DNA of 64,000 nt from the NCBI GenBank assembly GCA_963748485.1, contig CAVVJF010000022.1:1-64000 (forward strand). Reading direction: 5' to 3'. A program made the translations under genes and the position numbers. Below, one piece after another: positions 8,726 through 17,477 of this stretch. Every line of letters begins with the position of its first letter. Position 1 is the stretch's first letter. Origin of the DNA: DASRWT01 sp963748485. Lineage in GTDB: Bacteria; Methylomirabilota; Methylomirabilia; Rokubacteriales; CSP1-6. The notes below the pieces were generated by a model that worked only from the letters and a program-made list of their open reading frames with translations, did not search any database and was not told the DNA's origin.

Positions 8726-9787
8726 ATGCGCTTCGGCACGTTCTTCTTCTTCCAGGCCCCGCCGGGCCACGCGCACGCCAACATCATCCGGCGCGAGCTG
8801 GAGCAGATCGAGTGGACGGAGGAGCTGGGCTTCGACGAAGCCTGGCTCACCGAGCACCACTTCATCGACTACGGCCTCTCGGTGGACCCGGCCTCGCTCG
8901 CCGCCGCCGCCGCCTCGCGCACACGACGTATCCGCATCGGCCTCGCCGCCGCCATCCTGCCCTTTCACCATCCCCTGCGCCTCGCCGAGCAGATGGCCCT
9001 GGTCGATATCATCTCGGAGGGACGGCTCGACGTGGGGGTAGGGCGCGGCAACCGCCCCGCCGAGTTCCGCGGCTACCGCGTGCCGCAGGAGCAGAGCCGC
9101 GACCGCTTCGACGAAGCGGTCGAGATCATGCAGCGCGCCTGGACGGAGGAACGCTTCGCCTACGACGGCCGCTTCTTCCAGGTGCCGGAGATCAGCGTGA
9201 TTCCCAAGCCCGTGCAGCGCCCGCACCCGCCGCTCTATCAGGTGTGCGTGTCGAAGGACGGCATCGAGAACACGGCGCTCCGCGGCTGGCCGATGCTCAA
9301 TTCCGTGCTGTTCGGCCCGGTGGAGCAGCTCGTGGCCAACCGTGACACCTACGTGGAGACGCTGAAGAAGGCCGGCCGAAGCGCGGCGGAAATCGCCTCC
9401 CTGCTGACGCGCTGGGGCGTCTCGCGCCAGATCTACGTCGCCGACACCGACGCCCGCGCGCTCGCCGACACGAAGGACGCGGAGCTCTGGTACCAGGAGT
9501 CGTTCCGCAAGTTCGTCATCCCCGAGCGTATCGAGGACGCGCACCCCACGCTGCAGCCCGGCTTCCGCGCCATGGCGGACCGGCTGTCCAAGATCACTTG
9601 GGAGGGACTCGTGAAGGAGACGCTAGCCTTCGGCTCGCCGGACACGGTGGCGCGCCACATTGAGACCATGCGCGAGCTCGGCGTCGGCCAGGTCATGTGC
9701 TGGATGAACTTCGGCGGGCTTGCGCAGGACAAGGTGCGGCGATCGATGGAGTTGTTTGCTCGTGAGGTCATGCCACGGTTCCGCTAG
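8726..9787 (+). CDS. LLM class flavin-dependent oxidoreductase
   Basis: A 353-residue luciferase-like monooxygenase (bacterial luciferase TIM barrel, FMNH2- or F420-dependent). Family landmarks are the start MRFGTFFFFQ, WLTEHHFIDYG (substrate and cofactor pocket His), the R-x-R-IGLAAAILPFHHPLRLAEQ strand, DVGVGRGNRP, and the C-terminal MNFGGL..DKV..SMELFA. A strong AGGAGG lies 6 nt before the ATG, 11 nt after livF. Such enzymes oxidise aliphatic or aromatic substrates, for example alkanesulfonates, EDTA-like compounds or ketones; the substrate is presumably what the LivHMGF importer brings in. Confidence 0.88.
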   Translation: MRFGTFFFFQAPPGHAHANIIRRELEQIEWTEELGFDEAWLTEHHFIDYGLSVDPASLAAAAASRTRRIRIGLAAAILPFHHPLRLAEQMALVDIISEGRLDVGVGRGNRPAEFRGYRVPQEQSRDRFDEAVEIMQRAWTEERFAYDGRFFQVPEISVIPKPVQRPHPPLYQVCVSKDGIENTALRGWPMLNSVLFGPVEQLVANRDTYVETLKKAGRSAAEIASLLTRWGVSRQIYVADTDARALADTKDAELWYQESFRKFVIPERIEDAHPTLQPGFRAMADRLSKITWEGLVKETLAFGSPDTVARHIETMRELGVGQVMCWMNFGGLAQDKVRRSMELFAREVMPRFR

Positions 9788-9791
9788 TTCG

Positions 9792-9895
9792 CTCGTCCTC
9801 ACGCGGGGGCGCGGGGGCGGGGGCACCTCCGCTTTGCTCAGTACAGCATTCGCCGCGGAGGTGCCCCCGCCCCCGCGCCCCCGCGTGAGGACGAG
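9792..9895. repeat. Perfect 41-bp inverted repeat with 22-nt loop
   Basis: The arms 9792-9832 and 9855-9895 are exact reverse complements over 41 bp. The outer end is CTCGTCCTCACG and the inner end CACCTCCGC; the 22-nt loop is 9833-9854. The arms are almost pure G/C with runs of GGGGGCG. It fills the gap between a flavin monooxygenase stop and a hydrolase start. It has no coding sequence of its own, no target-site duplication that I can see, and is unrelated to the CCCTCTCCCC repeat family found elsewhere in the window. It would form a very stable hairpin in RNA or single-stranded DNA. Confidence 0.9.
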
Positions 9896-9922
9896 AGCGC
9901 AGCCTGAAGGGAGCATGAAGAC

Positions 9923-10690
9923 ATGAAGACCAACTACGTTCTCGAGGGGCCTGAGGGCGCACCGGTGGTTACTTTGGCGCATCCCCTCGGGGCCACCCTT
10001 GGGCTGTGGGACGCGCAGGTGGCTGCGCTGGCCTCGCGGTACCGGGTGCTTCGCTATGACATCCGCGGCCACGGTGGTTCCGAAGTGCCGGCGGGGCCCT
10101 ATACGCTCGAACAGATGGCGGACGACCTGTTCGCGCTCCTTGATCGCCTTGGCATCGCCCAGACTGCCTTCGTGGGGCTGTCGATGGGTGGGCTGATCGG
10201 TATGACTGCTGCGCTGGCGGATCCAGGGCGGATCACGCGGCTCGTCCTCTGCGACACCACCGCGCGCTATGGGCCCGCCGTTGAGGCGATGTGGCATGAG
10301 CGGATGCGGGTGGCGGGGGCGGAGGGTATGACGGACGCGCTGATCGACGGGACGATGAACATCTGGTTCAGTGCGGCGTTCCGGGCGGAGCAGCGCGAGG
10401 CGGTGGATCGGGTGCGCGGCATGCTGCGCGCTACCGATCCTGTTGGTTATGTGGCGGCGATTCGGGCGATTGGGTTTGTGGATCTTACCGAGCGGATCGG
10501 CGGTATCCGGTGTCCGACGCTGGTGGTGGTGGGGGAGAAGGATCCGGGGACGCCGCCTGCGATGGCGCGCGTACTGCACGAGCGGATTGCGGGCGCGCGG
10601 CTTCTGGTATTGCCGGGGGCGATGCACTGCTCCGCCGTGGAGTCGGCGGCGGAGTTCAACCGGGCCCTCGTGGAATTCCTCAGAACTTGA
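9923..10690 (+). CDS. Alpha/beta hydrolase, 3-oxoadipate enol-lactonase-like
   Basis: A 255-residue alpha/beta hydrolase. The oxyanion region is VTLAHPLGATLGLWD, followed by RYDIRGHGGSEVP and the nucleophile elbow GLSMGG (Ser near 95). VVGEKDPGTPP carries the acid and GAMHCSAVE the catalytic His. The arrangement resembles PcaD, which opens the 3-oxoadipate enol-lactone in the beta-ketoadipate pathway, but other Pca genes are not nearby, so a general esterase is possible. The last 11 nt overlap the convergent outer-membrane gene. It is separated from the upstream operon by the 41-bp inverted repeat. Confidence 0.85.
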   Translation: MKTNYVLEGPEGAPVVTLAHPLGATLGLWDAQVAALASRYRVLRYDIRGHGGSEVPAGPYTLEQMADDLFALLDRLGIAQTAFVGLSMGGLIGMTAALADPGRITRLVLCDTTARYGPAVEAMWHERMRVAGAEGMTDALIDGTMNIWFSAAFRAEQREAVDRVRGMLRATDPVGYVAAIRAIGFVDLTERIGGIRCPTLVVVGEKDPGTPPAMARVLHERIAGARLLVLPGAMHCSAVESAAEFNRALVEFLRT

Positions 10691-11807
10691 ACTGGATGCC
10701 GAGGCCGAGGTACTCGACGTCCTTCGTGTAGAACTGGCCGTCCACGGAATTCCCGTTGAAGTATTCCACGAGGAGCTGGATGCGCCGGCCGAGCACGATC
10801 GGGCTCTCCATCTCGACGCCGGCGCGGATGGAAACCTGCGGTTCCCAGTCGTGCTCCTCGCGCGATTGCAGGTCCACGCCGAAGATGGGCCGGAATCCTC
10901 CGGGTAGCAGCCACGTGCTGCGGAGCTCGCTGCCGAGGGCGAGGCTCCACGGGGCATAGTTCTTGGGCTCGACCCGGAGGATGTAGCCACCGCCGCCGTA
11001 GAAGCGGAGCCACGGGAGCGCGTCGTAGGAGACCCGCATGTCCGTCGCTTCGTAGCTGAAGTTCAGCCGGTTGGTCTGGTTGTGGATGATCTCCTCGTCG
11101 CCCAGGTGGGTGCTGCGGTGATAGATGCGCCCGATCCCCGACCACGGGCCATATCGCAGGCTCCCGAAGCCGCCCACGATGTAGTCCATGTTGACGAGGT
11201 TCTTGGACTCCGAGTCCATGTCGAAGAGGCCCCACATCGTGGCATGCACGCCGGCCTCCCACTGCCAGCCCTCGCCGATACGCCCCCGCAGGATCGGCAT
11301 CATGTCGCCGAGGGCGACGGCGGCGACGGTCCCCCACTTCGAGTCGTCGATATAGCTCCGGATGGTGGTGCCGAAGCCCGGCCAGCGCGGGTCGGCGATG
11401 AGCCCGCGGAAGAGGAGGCCCGCGGGCAGCACCTCGAAGCGCGGCGAGTCGGCGGCGGGCGGGGCATCGGACGCGGACGGCGGACGGTGGGCGGCCGCGG
11501 CGGGCGGGCTCGCGGCGGCGCCGGCCGGCGCGGTCAGCACGATCACCCGCCGCACGCCGCGGATGCGCCCGAGGGCCGACTGCACGGCGGCGGGGTCGGC
11601 GCCGGCGAGGTCGCTGCCGGCAAGCGTGATCACGCCGTCGCGGACGACGAGGGACGGCGCGGAGACGCGGAACTCGCGCTCGAGCACGGCGGCGGCGTAC
11701 CCGGCCGTGAACGCATCGTCGGTGGTGAGGGCGTGCCCGGCAGCGGCGGTGACCAGAAACAGGACACCCAGCGCCACTATCCCGGTCGCGATCCGTCTCG
11801 TGCTCAC
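10680..11807 (-). CDS. Exported DUF1207-like outer-membrane protein with N-terminal BON-like segment
   Basis: About 375 residues. STRRIATGIVALGVLFLVTA followed by AGHA is a signal peptide. Residues about 30-90 (LEREFRV..LVVRDGVITLAGSD...VRRVIVL) look like a BON-type domain, followed by a Pro/Ala linker. The rest (RFEVLPAGLLFRGLIADPRWPG onward) is rich in alternating aromatic strands and ends in QFKF; a C-terminal Phe is typical of outer-membrane barrels, and the sequence resembles DUF1207 proteins. GTG at 11807 is chosen because GGAGG sits 5 nt before it; an ATG at 11819 lies on top of that site. Function unknown; the BON-barrel combination is an inference. Confidence 0.65.
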   Translation of the reverse strand: MSTRRIATGIVALGVLFLVTAAAGHALTTDDAFTAGYAAAVLEREFRVSAPSLVVRDGVITLAGSDLAGADPAAVQSALGRIRGVRRVIVLTAPAGAAASPPAAAAHRPPSASDAPPAADSPRFEVLPAGLLFRGLIADPRWPGFGTTIRSYIDDSKWGTVAAVALGDMMPILRGRIGEGWQWEAGVHATMWGLFDMDSESKNLVNMDYIVGGFGSLRYGPWSGIGRIYHRSTHLGDEEIIHNQTNRLNFSYEATDMRVSYDALPWLRFYGGGGYILRVEPKNYAPWSLALGSELRSTWLLPGGFRPIFGVDLQSREEHDWEPQVSIRAGVEMESPIVLGRRIQLLVEYFNGNSVDGQFYTKDVEYLGLGIQFKF

Positions 11808-11930
11808 GTACGCCTCCATTCCTGCGACGGCACGGAGAACATCGCGCGCGCGGAGGGCTGCCCGCGGCTCCTGGGATCATCTCACGCAGGGGCGGCCGCA
11901 GGCCGTAGGACTAAAGGGCAACGCCGCCGG

Positions 11931-14900
11931 CTAGGCGGGTAGGCTCACGCCGAGTTCGCGGGCGAGCGCGCCCACGGTGGCGTCGTAGCGCGAGGCGCCC
12001 AGGCCGCGCAGCAGGCGGGTGGCGCGCTCCAGCTCGCGCGCGCCGGCCTCGCGCCGGCCACGGTCGCGATGGAGCGCGGCCAAGTCCAGCCGGGTCCGCG
12101 CCTCCTCGTAGTGGGCGCCGATCGCCTCGAAGGTGGCGACCGACTCCATCAGGCAGCGCTCCGCTTCCGCCGGATCGCCCTCTGCCCGCGCGACGTGGCC
12201 CAGCGCGCGCTGGGCCCAGCCCGCCCCGTGTGAGTGCCGGGGGTGTAGCGTCATCTCCAGCGCCTGCTGGGCGAGGCCGCGCGCCCGGTGATGGAGTCCG
12301 GCGAGAAAGCAGGCCTGGCTCAGCATGGCGGCGAACCAGCCCTGGGTCTGGCGTATCCGGAAACGCCCGAGCTGCTCCACCGAGCGCTCGAGCAGGGGGA
12401 TGGCGCCTTCGGCGTCGCCCTTCTCGAGAAGGCTTGCTCCCAGGAAGCCCCGAGCCACCGCGGTCCCCACGGGATCGCGGGCGAGCTCCACCGCGCGCCG
12501 ACACCGCTCGATGGCGAGCTCGGACGCCCCCTGCAGGGCGTGGATGCCCCCCACCGTGAAGGCCACCGTGCTCTGGAGGCGCGGGTCCATCAGGCTCTCA
12601 CCGATGGCCTGGGCGCGCTCGAGAGCGGCCAGCGCCTGATCGAATTCGCCCGCCATGGCGTGGTTGATCCCGATCACCCAGTGGGCCTCCCCCAGCCACC
12701 ACTGCTCCGGGCTTCCCTCCAGGGCGGCCACCGCCTGCCGGCCATGCTCCGCGCCCTCGGCGTAGCGGCCGGTCCAGTAGCCGACATAGGCCAGCACGAA
12801 GCGAGCCTTGCCCTCCACCGTCCGGTCGCCGCAGCGCTCGGCCTCCTCGATGGCGCGCCGGGCGCAGTCCACCGCGCGCTCGTGGTCGGCGAGCACGTCG
12901 TAGGTGCGCCCGAGGCGGAAGTAGTACTCGCCGGCGATGGCGGGATCGCCACCGCGTTTCAGTTCCCCCTCCTGACGGAGCAGGAGGTCCAGGATGTCAT
13001 CGAACCGCCCGAGGAAGTGCAGCGAATGCGCCTGGCGGAGGCTCAGGGTCAGACACTGGCGATCGCGCTCGGGGCTGGAGGGCAGTCGCCGGGCGTGCGC
13101 GAGCGCTTCGCCGTAGGCGGCCACCGCCTCCGCGTTGGCGTACCAGCGCGCGGCGCGGTCGGCCAGCCGCGTGAGGTATTCGATGGCCTTGCCCGAGGAG
13201 GTGGTGCGCGCGTAGTGATAGGCGAGGCGATCCTCCACGTCCTCGAGGCGGCCCGCGTGCAGGCTCTCCAGCGCGGCGGCCACGCGCGTGTGCAGGCTCT
13301 GGCGCCGCGGGGTCAGGAGACTGCCGTAGGCGACCTCCTGGATGAGGGCGTGCTTGAACACGTAGATTGGCTCGCCGCCCGACGTCTCCTCGTGCAGGAG
13401 CTCCAGGCGCTGTAGCTCGGCGAGCGGGCGCTCGAGCACCTCGGGCCGCTCCCACAGTGCGGAGAGCAGCCGATGCGGGACCAGCCGGCCGATCACCGAG
13501 GCTTCCTGGACGAGGCGCTTGGCCTCGGCGGGCAGCCGATCGATCCGCGCCATCAGCACCTCCTGGATGGTGCCGGGCAGCTCTTCCCCCTCGCGCCCGC
13601 CCTGGCGATGCTCCACCACATGACGCGTGAGCTCCTCGATGAAGAATGGGTTGCCCTCGGCCTTGCCGAGAATCTCGGCGACGGTGGGCTCGGGCAGGGC
13701 GCCCGCCCCGGGGACCGCGCGCACGATGGCGCGGCTGTCCTCCGGGGTGAGGGAGGCGAGCGCGATCTGGTTCACGTGCGACCGCTCCATCCAGCGCGGG
13801 CGGTAGGGCGGCCGGTACGTGGCGACGAGGAGGAGGCGTGCGCGCGCCGCCGAGTCCACGATGGCGTCGAGGCATTCCGTGGAGGCTCGATCCATCCAGT
13901 GCAGGTTCTCGATGGCGAGCACGGTGGGCTCGCGCTCGCTCGTCCGCAGTACGATCTGGCGCAGCGCCTCCACGGTGCCGGACCCGATCGCCTCGGGGCT
14001 GAGCTTGGCCGCCGTCTCGTCCTCGACGCCCAGGAGGCGCAGCACGTGGCCGAGCGTCTCGCGGGCGGTCAGGTCGAGCGCGCCGAGCGCCTGGCCCGCC
14101 TTCTCGGCCATCGCCTCCGGCGTGTCGCCCTCGGCGATCCCGAATCGGCCCCGGACGACGTCGATCCAGGGCAGGTACGGCACGCCCGCGCCGTAGGACA
14201 CGCAGTGCCCCTCGAGCCACGCGACGGGCCGGGCCTCCAGCTCGCGCCGAAGCTCGAAGAGAAGGCGCGACTTGCCCACGCCGGGATCCCCGATGAGTCC
14301 GACGGCGCGGCCGCCGCCCCGGCCGCGCTCGACTTCGCCGAGGGCCCGCCGGAGGGCGGCCAGCTCGTGCTCGCGGCCCACGAGCGCGGCCCGGGGGCGG
14401 ACCGCCACCGCCTCCCAGGGCGAGCGCCGCGCCACGAGGCCCAGCACCAGATAGGTGATCGCGGGCTCGGCCCGGCCCTTGATGGGCAGGGAGCCCAGCT
14501 CCCGCACCCGCAGATGGTCCCGGAGCGGGCGCACCACCGCCTCGCTGGCGAGAATCGTGTCGGGGGCGGCCTCCTGCTGCAGGCGGGCGGCGAGGTTGGT
14601 GGTGTCCCCCACCGCGGTGAAGTCCATGCGCAGGTTGTCGCCGATGCTCCCGACCACCACGGGCCCGCTGTTCAACCCGATGCGGACGCGCAACCCCCGG
14701 CCCACCCACTCGCGCTCCTGGCCCTGCCGCGCTCCCAGCGCCCGTTGAATGCCAAGCGCGGCGAGCACGGCGCGGCGCTCGTGATCCTCGTGGGCCACCG
14801 GCGCGCCGAAGAGCGCCATGAATCCGTCGCCGAGGAACTGGTTGATGGTGCCCTCGTAGCGGTGCACGACCCCGAGGGCGAGATCGAAGAACTCGTTGAG

Positions 14901-15215
14901 GAGGGCATGCATGACTTCTGGGCCGAGCTCCTCGGCCAGGCTCACGGAGCGAACGATGTCGCAGAACATCACCGTGACCTGCTTGCGCTCGCCCTCGAGC
15001 AGCCCGCGGGAATCGCGCACCTTGTCCGCGAGGGGGCGGGGCACGGTCCGCTCGACCGAGCCCGCGCCCAGCGGAGCGCCACACACGTCGCAGAAGCGAT
15101 TGCTCGGCAGCGCGGGGGCGCCGCAGGCGGGGCAGAGATAGTCGAGGCGCGTGCCGCAGGCCACGCAGAACGTGGCGCCGTCGCGATTCATCGCCTGGCA
15201 GGCGGCACACCTCAT
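11931..15215 (-). CDS. Zinc-ribbon / class III adenylate cyclase / AAA ATPase / TPR regulator
   Basis: A 1,094-residue multidomain protein. Two zinc ribbons use Cys 3, 6, 17, 20 and 28, 31, 42, 45. A class III cyclase domain follows (about 75-255): metal-binding Asp in VMFCDIVRS (86) and FLGDGFM (130), and the transition-state Asn/Arg in TTNLAARL (207, 211), so the catalytic set looks complete. An AAA domain starts at LVGREHELAALRR with Walker A GDPGVGKS (309-316). The C-terminal 500 residues are TPR-like helical repeats. Proteins with this layout are thought to couple cAMP synthesis to protein binding or ATP status; the signal is unknown. It is cytoplasmic and 9 nt downstream of the dehydrogenase-like gene, probably co-transcribed. 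Confidence 0.88.
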   Translation of the reverse strand: MRCAACQAMNRDGATFCVACGTRLDYLCPACGAPALPSNRFCDVCGAPLGAGSVERTVPRPLADKVRDSRGLLEGERKQVTVMFCDIVRSVSLAEELGPEVMHALLNEFFDLALGVVHRYEGTINQFLGDGFMALFGAPVAHEDHERRAVLAALGIQRALGARQGQEREWVGRGLRVRIGLNSGPVVVGSIGDNLRMDFTAVGDTTNLAARLQQEAAPDTILASEAVVRPLRDHLRVRELGSLPIKGRAEPAITYLVLGLVARRSPWEAVAVRPRAALVGREHELAALRRALGEVERGRGGGRAVGLIGDPGVGKSRLLFELRRELEARPVAWLEGHCVSYGAGVPYLPWIDVVRGRFGIAEGDTPEAMAEKAGQALGALDLTARETLGHVLRLLGVEDETAAKLSPEAIGSGTVEALRQIVLRTSEREPTVLAIENLHWMDRASTECLDAIVDSAARARLLLVATYRPPYRPRWMERSHVNQIALASLTPEDSRAIVRAVPGAGALPEPTVAEILGKAEGNPFFIEELTRHVVEHRQGGREGEELPGTIQEVLMARIDRLPAEAKRLVQEASVIGRLVPHRLLSALWERPEVLERPLAELQRLELLHEETSGGEPIYVFKHALIQEVAYGSLLTPRRQSLHTRVAAALESLHAGRLEDVEDRLAYHYARTTSSGKAIEYLTRLADRAARWYANAEAVAAYGEALAHARRLPSSPERDRQCLTLSLRQAHSLHFLGRFDDILDLLLRQEGELKRGGDPAIAGEYYFRLGRTYDVLADHERAVDCARRAIEEAERCGDRTVEGKARFVLAYVGYWTGRYAEGAEHGRQAVAALEGSPEQWWLGEAHWVIGINHAMAGEFDQALAALERAQAIGESLMDPRLQSTVAFTVGGIHALQGASELAIERCRRAVELARDPVGTAVARGFLGASLLEKGDAEGAIPLLERSVEQLGRFRIRQTQGWFAAMLSQACFLAGLHHRARGLAQQALEMTLHPRHSHGAGWAQRALGHVARAEGDPAEAERCLMESVATFEAIGAHYEEARTRLDLAALHRDRGRREAGARELERATRLLRGLGASRYDATVGALARELGVSLPA

Positions 15216-15224
15216 GGTTCGAGC

Positions 15225-16118
15225 CTAGCGCGAAGCGGCCGGCACCTGCCGCGCAAGATCGGTAAAGGATTTCACGACAACTGATAGGTCTTCACCATCA
15301 TGCCCGGCGACGGCCGCCGCTGCGTAGAGTTGCTCGGCGACGTCGGTGAGCGGCACCGCCGCGCCCGCGGCTGCCGCAGCATCCTGGATCAGGTGGAGGT
15401 CCTTCATGAAGAGGTCCAGCTTCATCTGGGCGGGGAATTCCTCGCGCACCATCATCGGACCGCGCACCTCGAGCATGCGCGAGGTGGCGGCGCTTCCGGC
15501 CAGCGCGTCGAGGGCCACGGGCAGGTCCAGGCCCGCGCGTCGCGCCAGGTTGAGCGCCTCGGCGGCAGCGGCGCTGTGCAAGCCCACCAGGAGATTCGCG
15601 ATCAGCTTGAGGACCATGGCCTGACCGGGCCGACCGACGAGGATGGCGCGCGGCACGATGGTCTCGAGCGCGGGCCGCCACCGGTCGTAGAGCGCGCGCT
15701 CGCCCCCCACGAAGATGATCCCGTCGCCGCGGGCGACCATCCCGCTCGTGCCGCTCACGGGGCAGTCGAGGAAGGCGAGGCCCCGGGCGCCGAGGGCGGC
15801 GGCGAGGCGCTCGGTAAGCGCGGGGGAGATCGTGCTCATCTGAATCACGGGCCGCTCGGGCCTCGCCACCGTGACGAGGCCCTCCGCGCCGATCACCACC
15901 TCCTCCACCGCGGCGAGCGAGGGCAGGAGGGTGATTACCGCGTCGGACGCTTGCGCCACCGCGGCGGCGGAGGCCGCGGGCTTGCCGCCCATGGTCTCGA
16001 GCGCGGCCATGCGCTCGGCGCGCACGTCGTGGCCCACCACGGCGTGGCCGGCGGCCAGGAGGCGCGAGGCGACGGCGCCGCCGAGCAGGCCGAGGCCCAC
16101 GATGCCGACGGTGGCCAC
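15225..16118 (-). CDS. NAD(P)-dependent oxidoreductase, 3-hydroxyisobutyrate dehydrogenase family
   Basis: A 297-residue beta-hydroxyacid dehydrogenase. The Rossmann motif GIVGLGLLGGAVASRLL opens the protein. FLDCPVSGTSGMVARGDGIIFVGG is the conserved substrate-binding segment, and KLIANLLVGLHSAAAAEAL contains the catalytic Lys of the family. MKLDLFMKDLHLIQDAA is the typical C-terminal helix. Relatives oxidise 3-hydroxyisobutyrate or reduce tartronate semialdehyde; I cannot choose. GTG start. It lies between an orphan LivK-like gene and the cyclase gene on the same strand. Confidence 0.87.
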   Translation of the reverse strand: MATVGIVGLGLLGGAVASRLLAAGHAVVGHDVRAERMAALETMGGKPAASAAAVAQASDAVITLLPSLAAVEEVVIGAEGLVTVARPERPVIQMSTISPALTERLAAALGARGLAFLDCPVSGTSGMVARGDGIIFVGGERALYDRWRPALETIVPRAILVGRPGQAMVLKLIANLLVGLHSAAAAEALNLARRAGLDLPVALDALAGSAATSRMLEVRGPMMVREEFPAQMKLDLFMKDLHLIQDAAAAAGAAVPLTDVAEQLYAAAAVAGHDGEDLSVVVKSFTDLARQVPAASR

Positions 16119-16146
16119 TAGGCGCTCACCCCCTCACGGATGGCCG

Positions 16147-17382
16147 CTAGCATTTGGTGCACGGCGGAAAATCGCGCGAGTAGACGGGGCTCTTGAGGAA
16201 GTCGTCGGGCTTGTAGGTCCAGAACTGGCCGACGGAGGGGAAGGTGTGGATCACCGAGTTCTGCAGCCGCCCGCCCACTTTCTCCACTCGCCGGACGTAG
16301 ATGCTCTGGATGGGATTGCCGAAGTCGTCGAAGCGCATCGGGCCGCGGGGGGCGTCGGAAAGGTCCACGCGACGGAGGGCGCCGAGGAACTTCTCGGCGT
16401 TCTCGATGTCGCCGCCGATGCCCTCCAGCGCCGCCTTCAGCGCGATGCCGGCCACGTAGGTCCCCTCCGAATAGTACGAGGGAATCTGCTTGAACTTGGC
16501 CTCGTAGACCTGGGCGAACCGTCGGTTGACGGGCGTGGTGAGCGCGGCGGAGTAGTGGAGCGCGGTGATCACGCCCAGCACCTCGTCGCCCATGGTGCGG
16601 AGCACGTGCTCGTCGGTGAAGGTGCCCCCACCGATGAGGGGCAGCTTGCCCTTGAGCCCGGCCTCCGCGTACTGCTTGGAGAAGCGCAGGGCATCGGCGC
16701 CCGAGAACACGCAGTAGATCGCGTCCACGTCGCGGCGGAGCTGCGCCAGGTAGGGCGCGAAGTCCGGCGTGTTCAGCGGCGGCCAGAGCTTTTGCACCAC
16801 CTGTCCGCCCGCCTCCTCGAAGGTGCGCTGGAAGCCCGCCGCCACCTCCCAGCCGAAGGCGAAGTCGTACCCGATCATCGCCACTTTCTTGTAGCCGAGG
16901 TTGTCGTAAACCCACTTGCCGAAAGGATGCGAGGGCTGGGCGCTGGACCAGCCGGTGCGGATGATGTAGGAGCTCCGCTTGCGCTGGGTGATGTCCTCGG
17001 CGGAGACGATGGGGAATATCGTGGGCACTTTCTTCCCATCCACGTACGGAGCGACCGCGTAGCCCACCGCGGCGGACAAGGGCCCCACGACCACGTGCAC
17101 GCCCTGGCTCTCCACCAGGCTCCGCGCCTTCGCGAGTCCGGTGGGGGGCTTGCCCTCATCGTCCTCGGTGATGAGCTTCACCTCGCGCCCCGCGAGCTTC
17201 CAGCCCTGCTCCTCGAAGAAGAGCTGGAAGCCATTGGCCATGTCCTTGCCGTTGGCGGCGAGAGGGCCGGTCTCGGGGATGAGCAGCCCGATCTTGATCG
17301 GTCCCTTCTGCCCGGGCGCGAGCATGGGGACGATGAGCAGGGCCAAGGCCAGGACGAGCGAGACGGCGAGCAGCTTGCGCAT
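16147..17382 (-). CDS. ABC transporter substrate-binding protein (LivK-like), orphan
   Basis: A 411-residue periplasmic binding protein (Peripla_BP_6 fold). MRKLLAVSLVLALALLIVPM is the signal peptide, then KIGLLIPETGPLAANGKDMANGF, the usual LivK opening. GGAG lies 7 nt before the ATG at 17382. The open frame continues upstream to 18243, but that part only runs antisense-in-frame through the SDR gene and is not coding. An unusual end (PPCTKC then TAG) leaves two Cys at the C-terminus. No permease or ATPase is adjacent; it could serve the livHMGF set at 5470-8714, which lacks a binding protein. Confidence 0.9.
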   Translation of the reverse strand: MRKLLAVSLVLALALLIVPMLAPGQKGPIKIGLLIPETGPLAANGKDMANGFQLFFEEQGWKLAGREVKLITEDDEGKPPTGLAKARSLVESQGVHVVVGPLSAAVGYAVAPYVDGKKVPTIFPIVSAEDITQRKRSSYIIRTGWSSAQPSHPFGKWVYDNLGYKKVAMIGYDFAFGWEVAAGFQRTFEEAGGQVVQKLWPPLNTPDFAPYLAQLRRDVDAIYCVFSGADALRFSKQYAEAGLKGKLPLIGGGTFTDEHVLRTMGDEVLGVITALHYSAALTTPVNRRFAQVYEAKFKQIPSYYSEGTYVAGIALKAALEGIGGDIENAEKFLGALRRVDLSDAPRGPMRFDDFGNPIQSIYVRRVEKVGGRLQNSVIHTFPSVGQFWTYKPDDFLKSPVYSRDFPPCTKC

Positions 17383-17477
17383 GAGCAATCTCCCTCGGCG
17401 GCATGAGCGGGCCGCGAGTTGGAGTTCAGACGTCTGCGCGCGAGAGTTAGCACAGCCCCCGGGCGAGGGCAATGCGG

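Noticed and set aside
9792..9895. Insertion sequence with terminal inverted repeats
   Set aside because: Only a 22-nt loop lies between the arms, with no transposase and no visible target duplication.
16147..16200. Second selenocysteine or Cys-tail protein at the end of the LivK-like gene (PPCTKC)
   Set aside because: The stop is TAG, not TGA, and no hairpin or open extension follows; the Cys pair alone does not support recoding.
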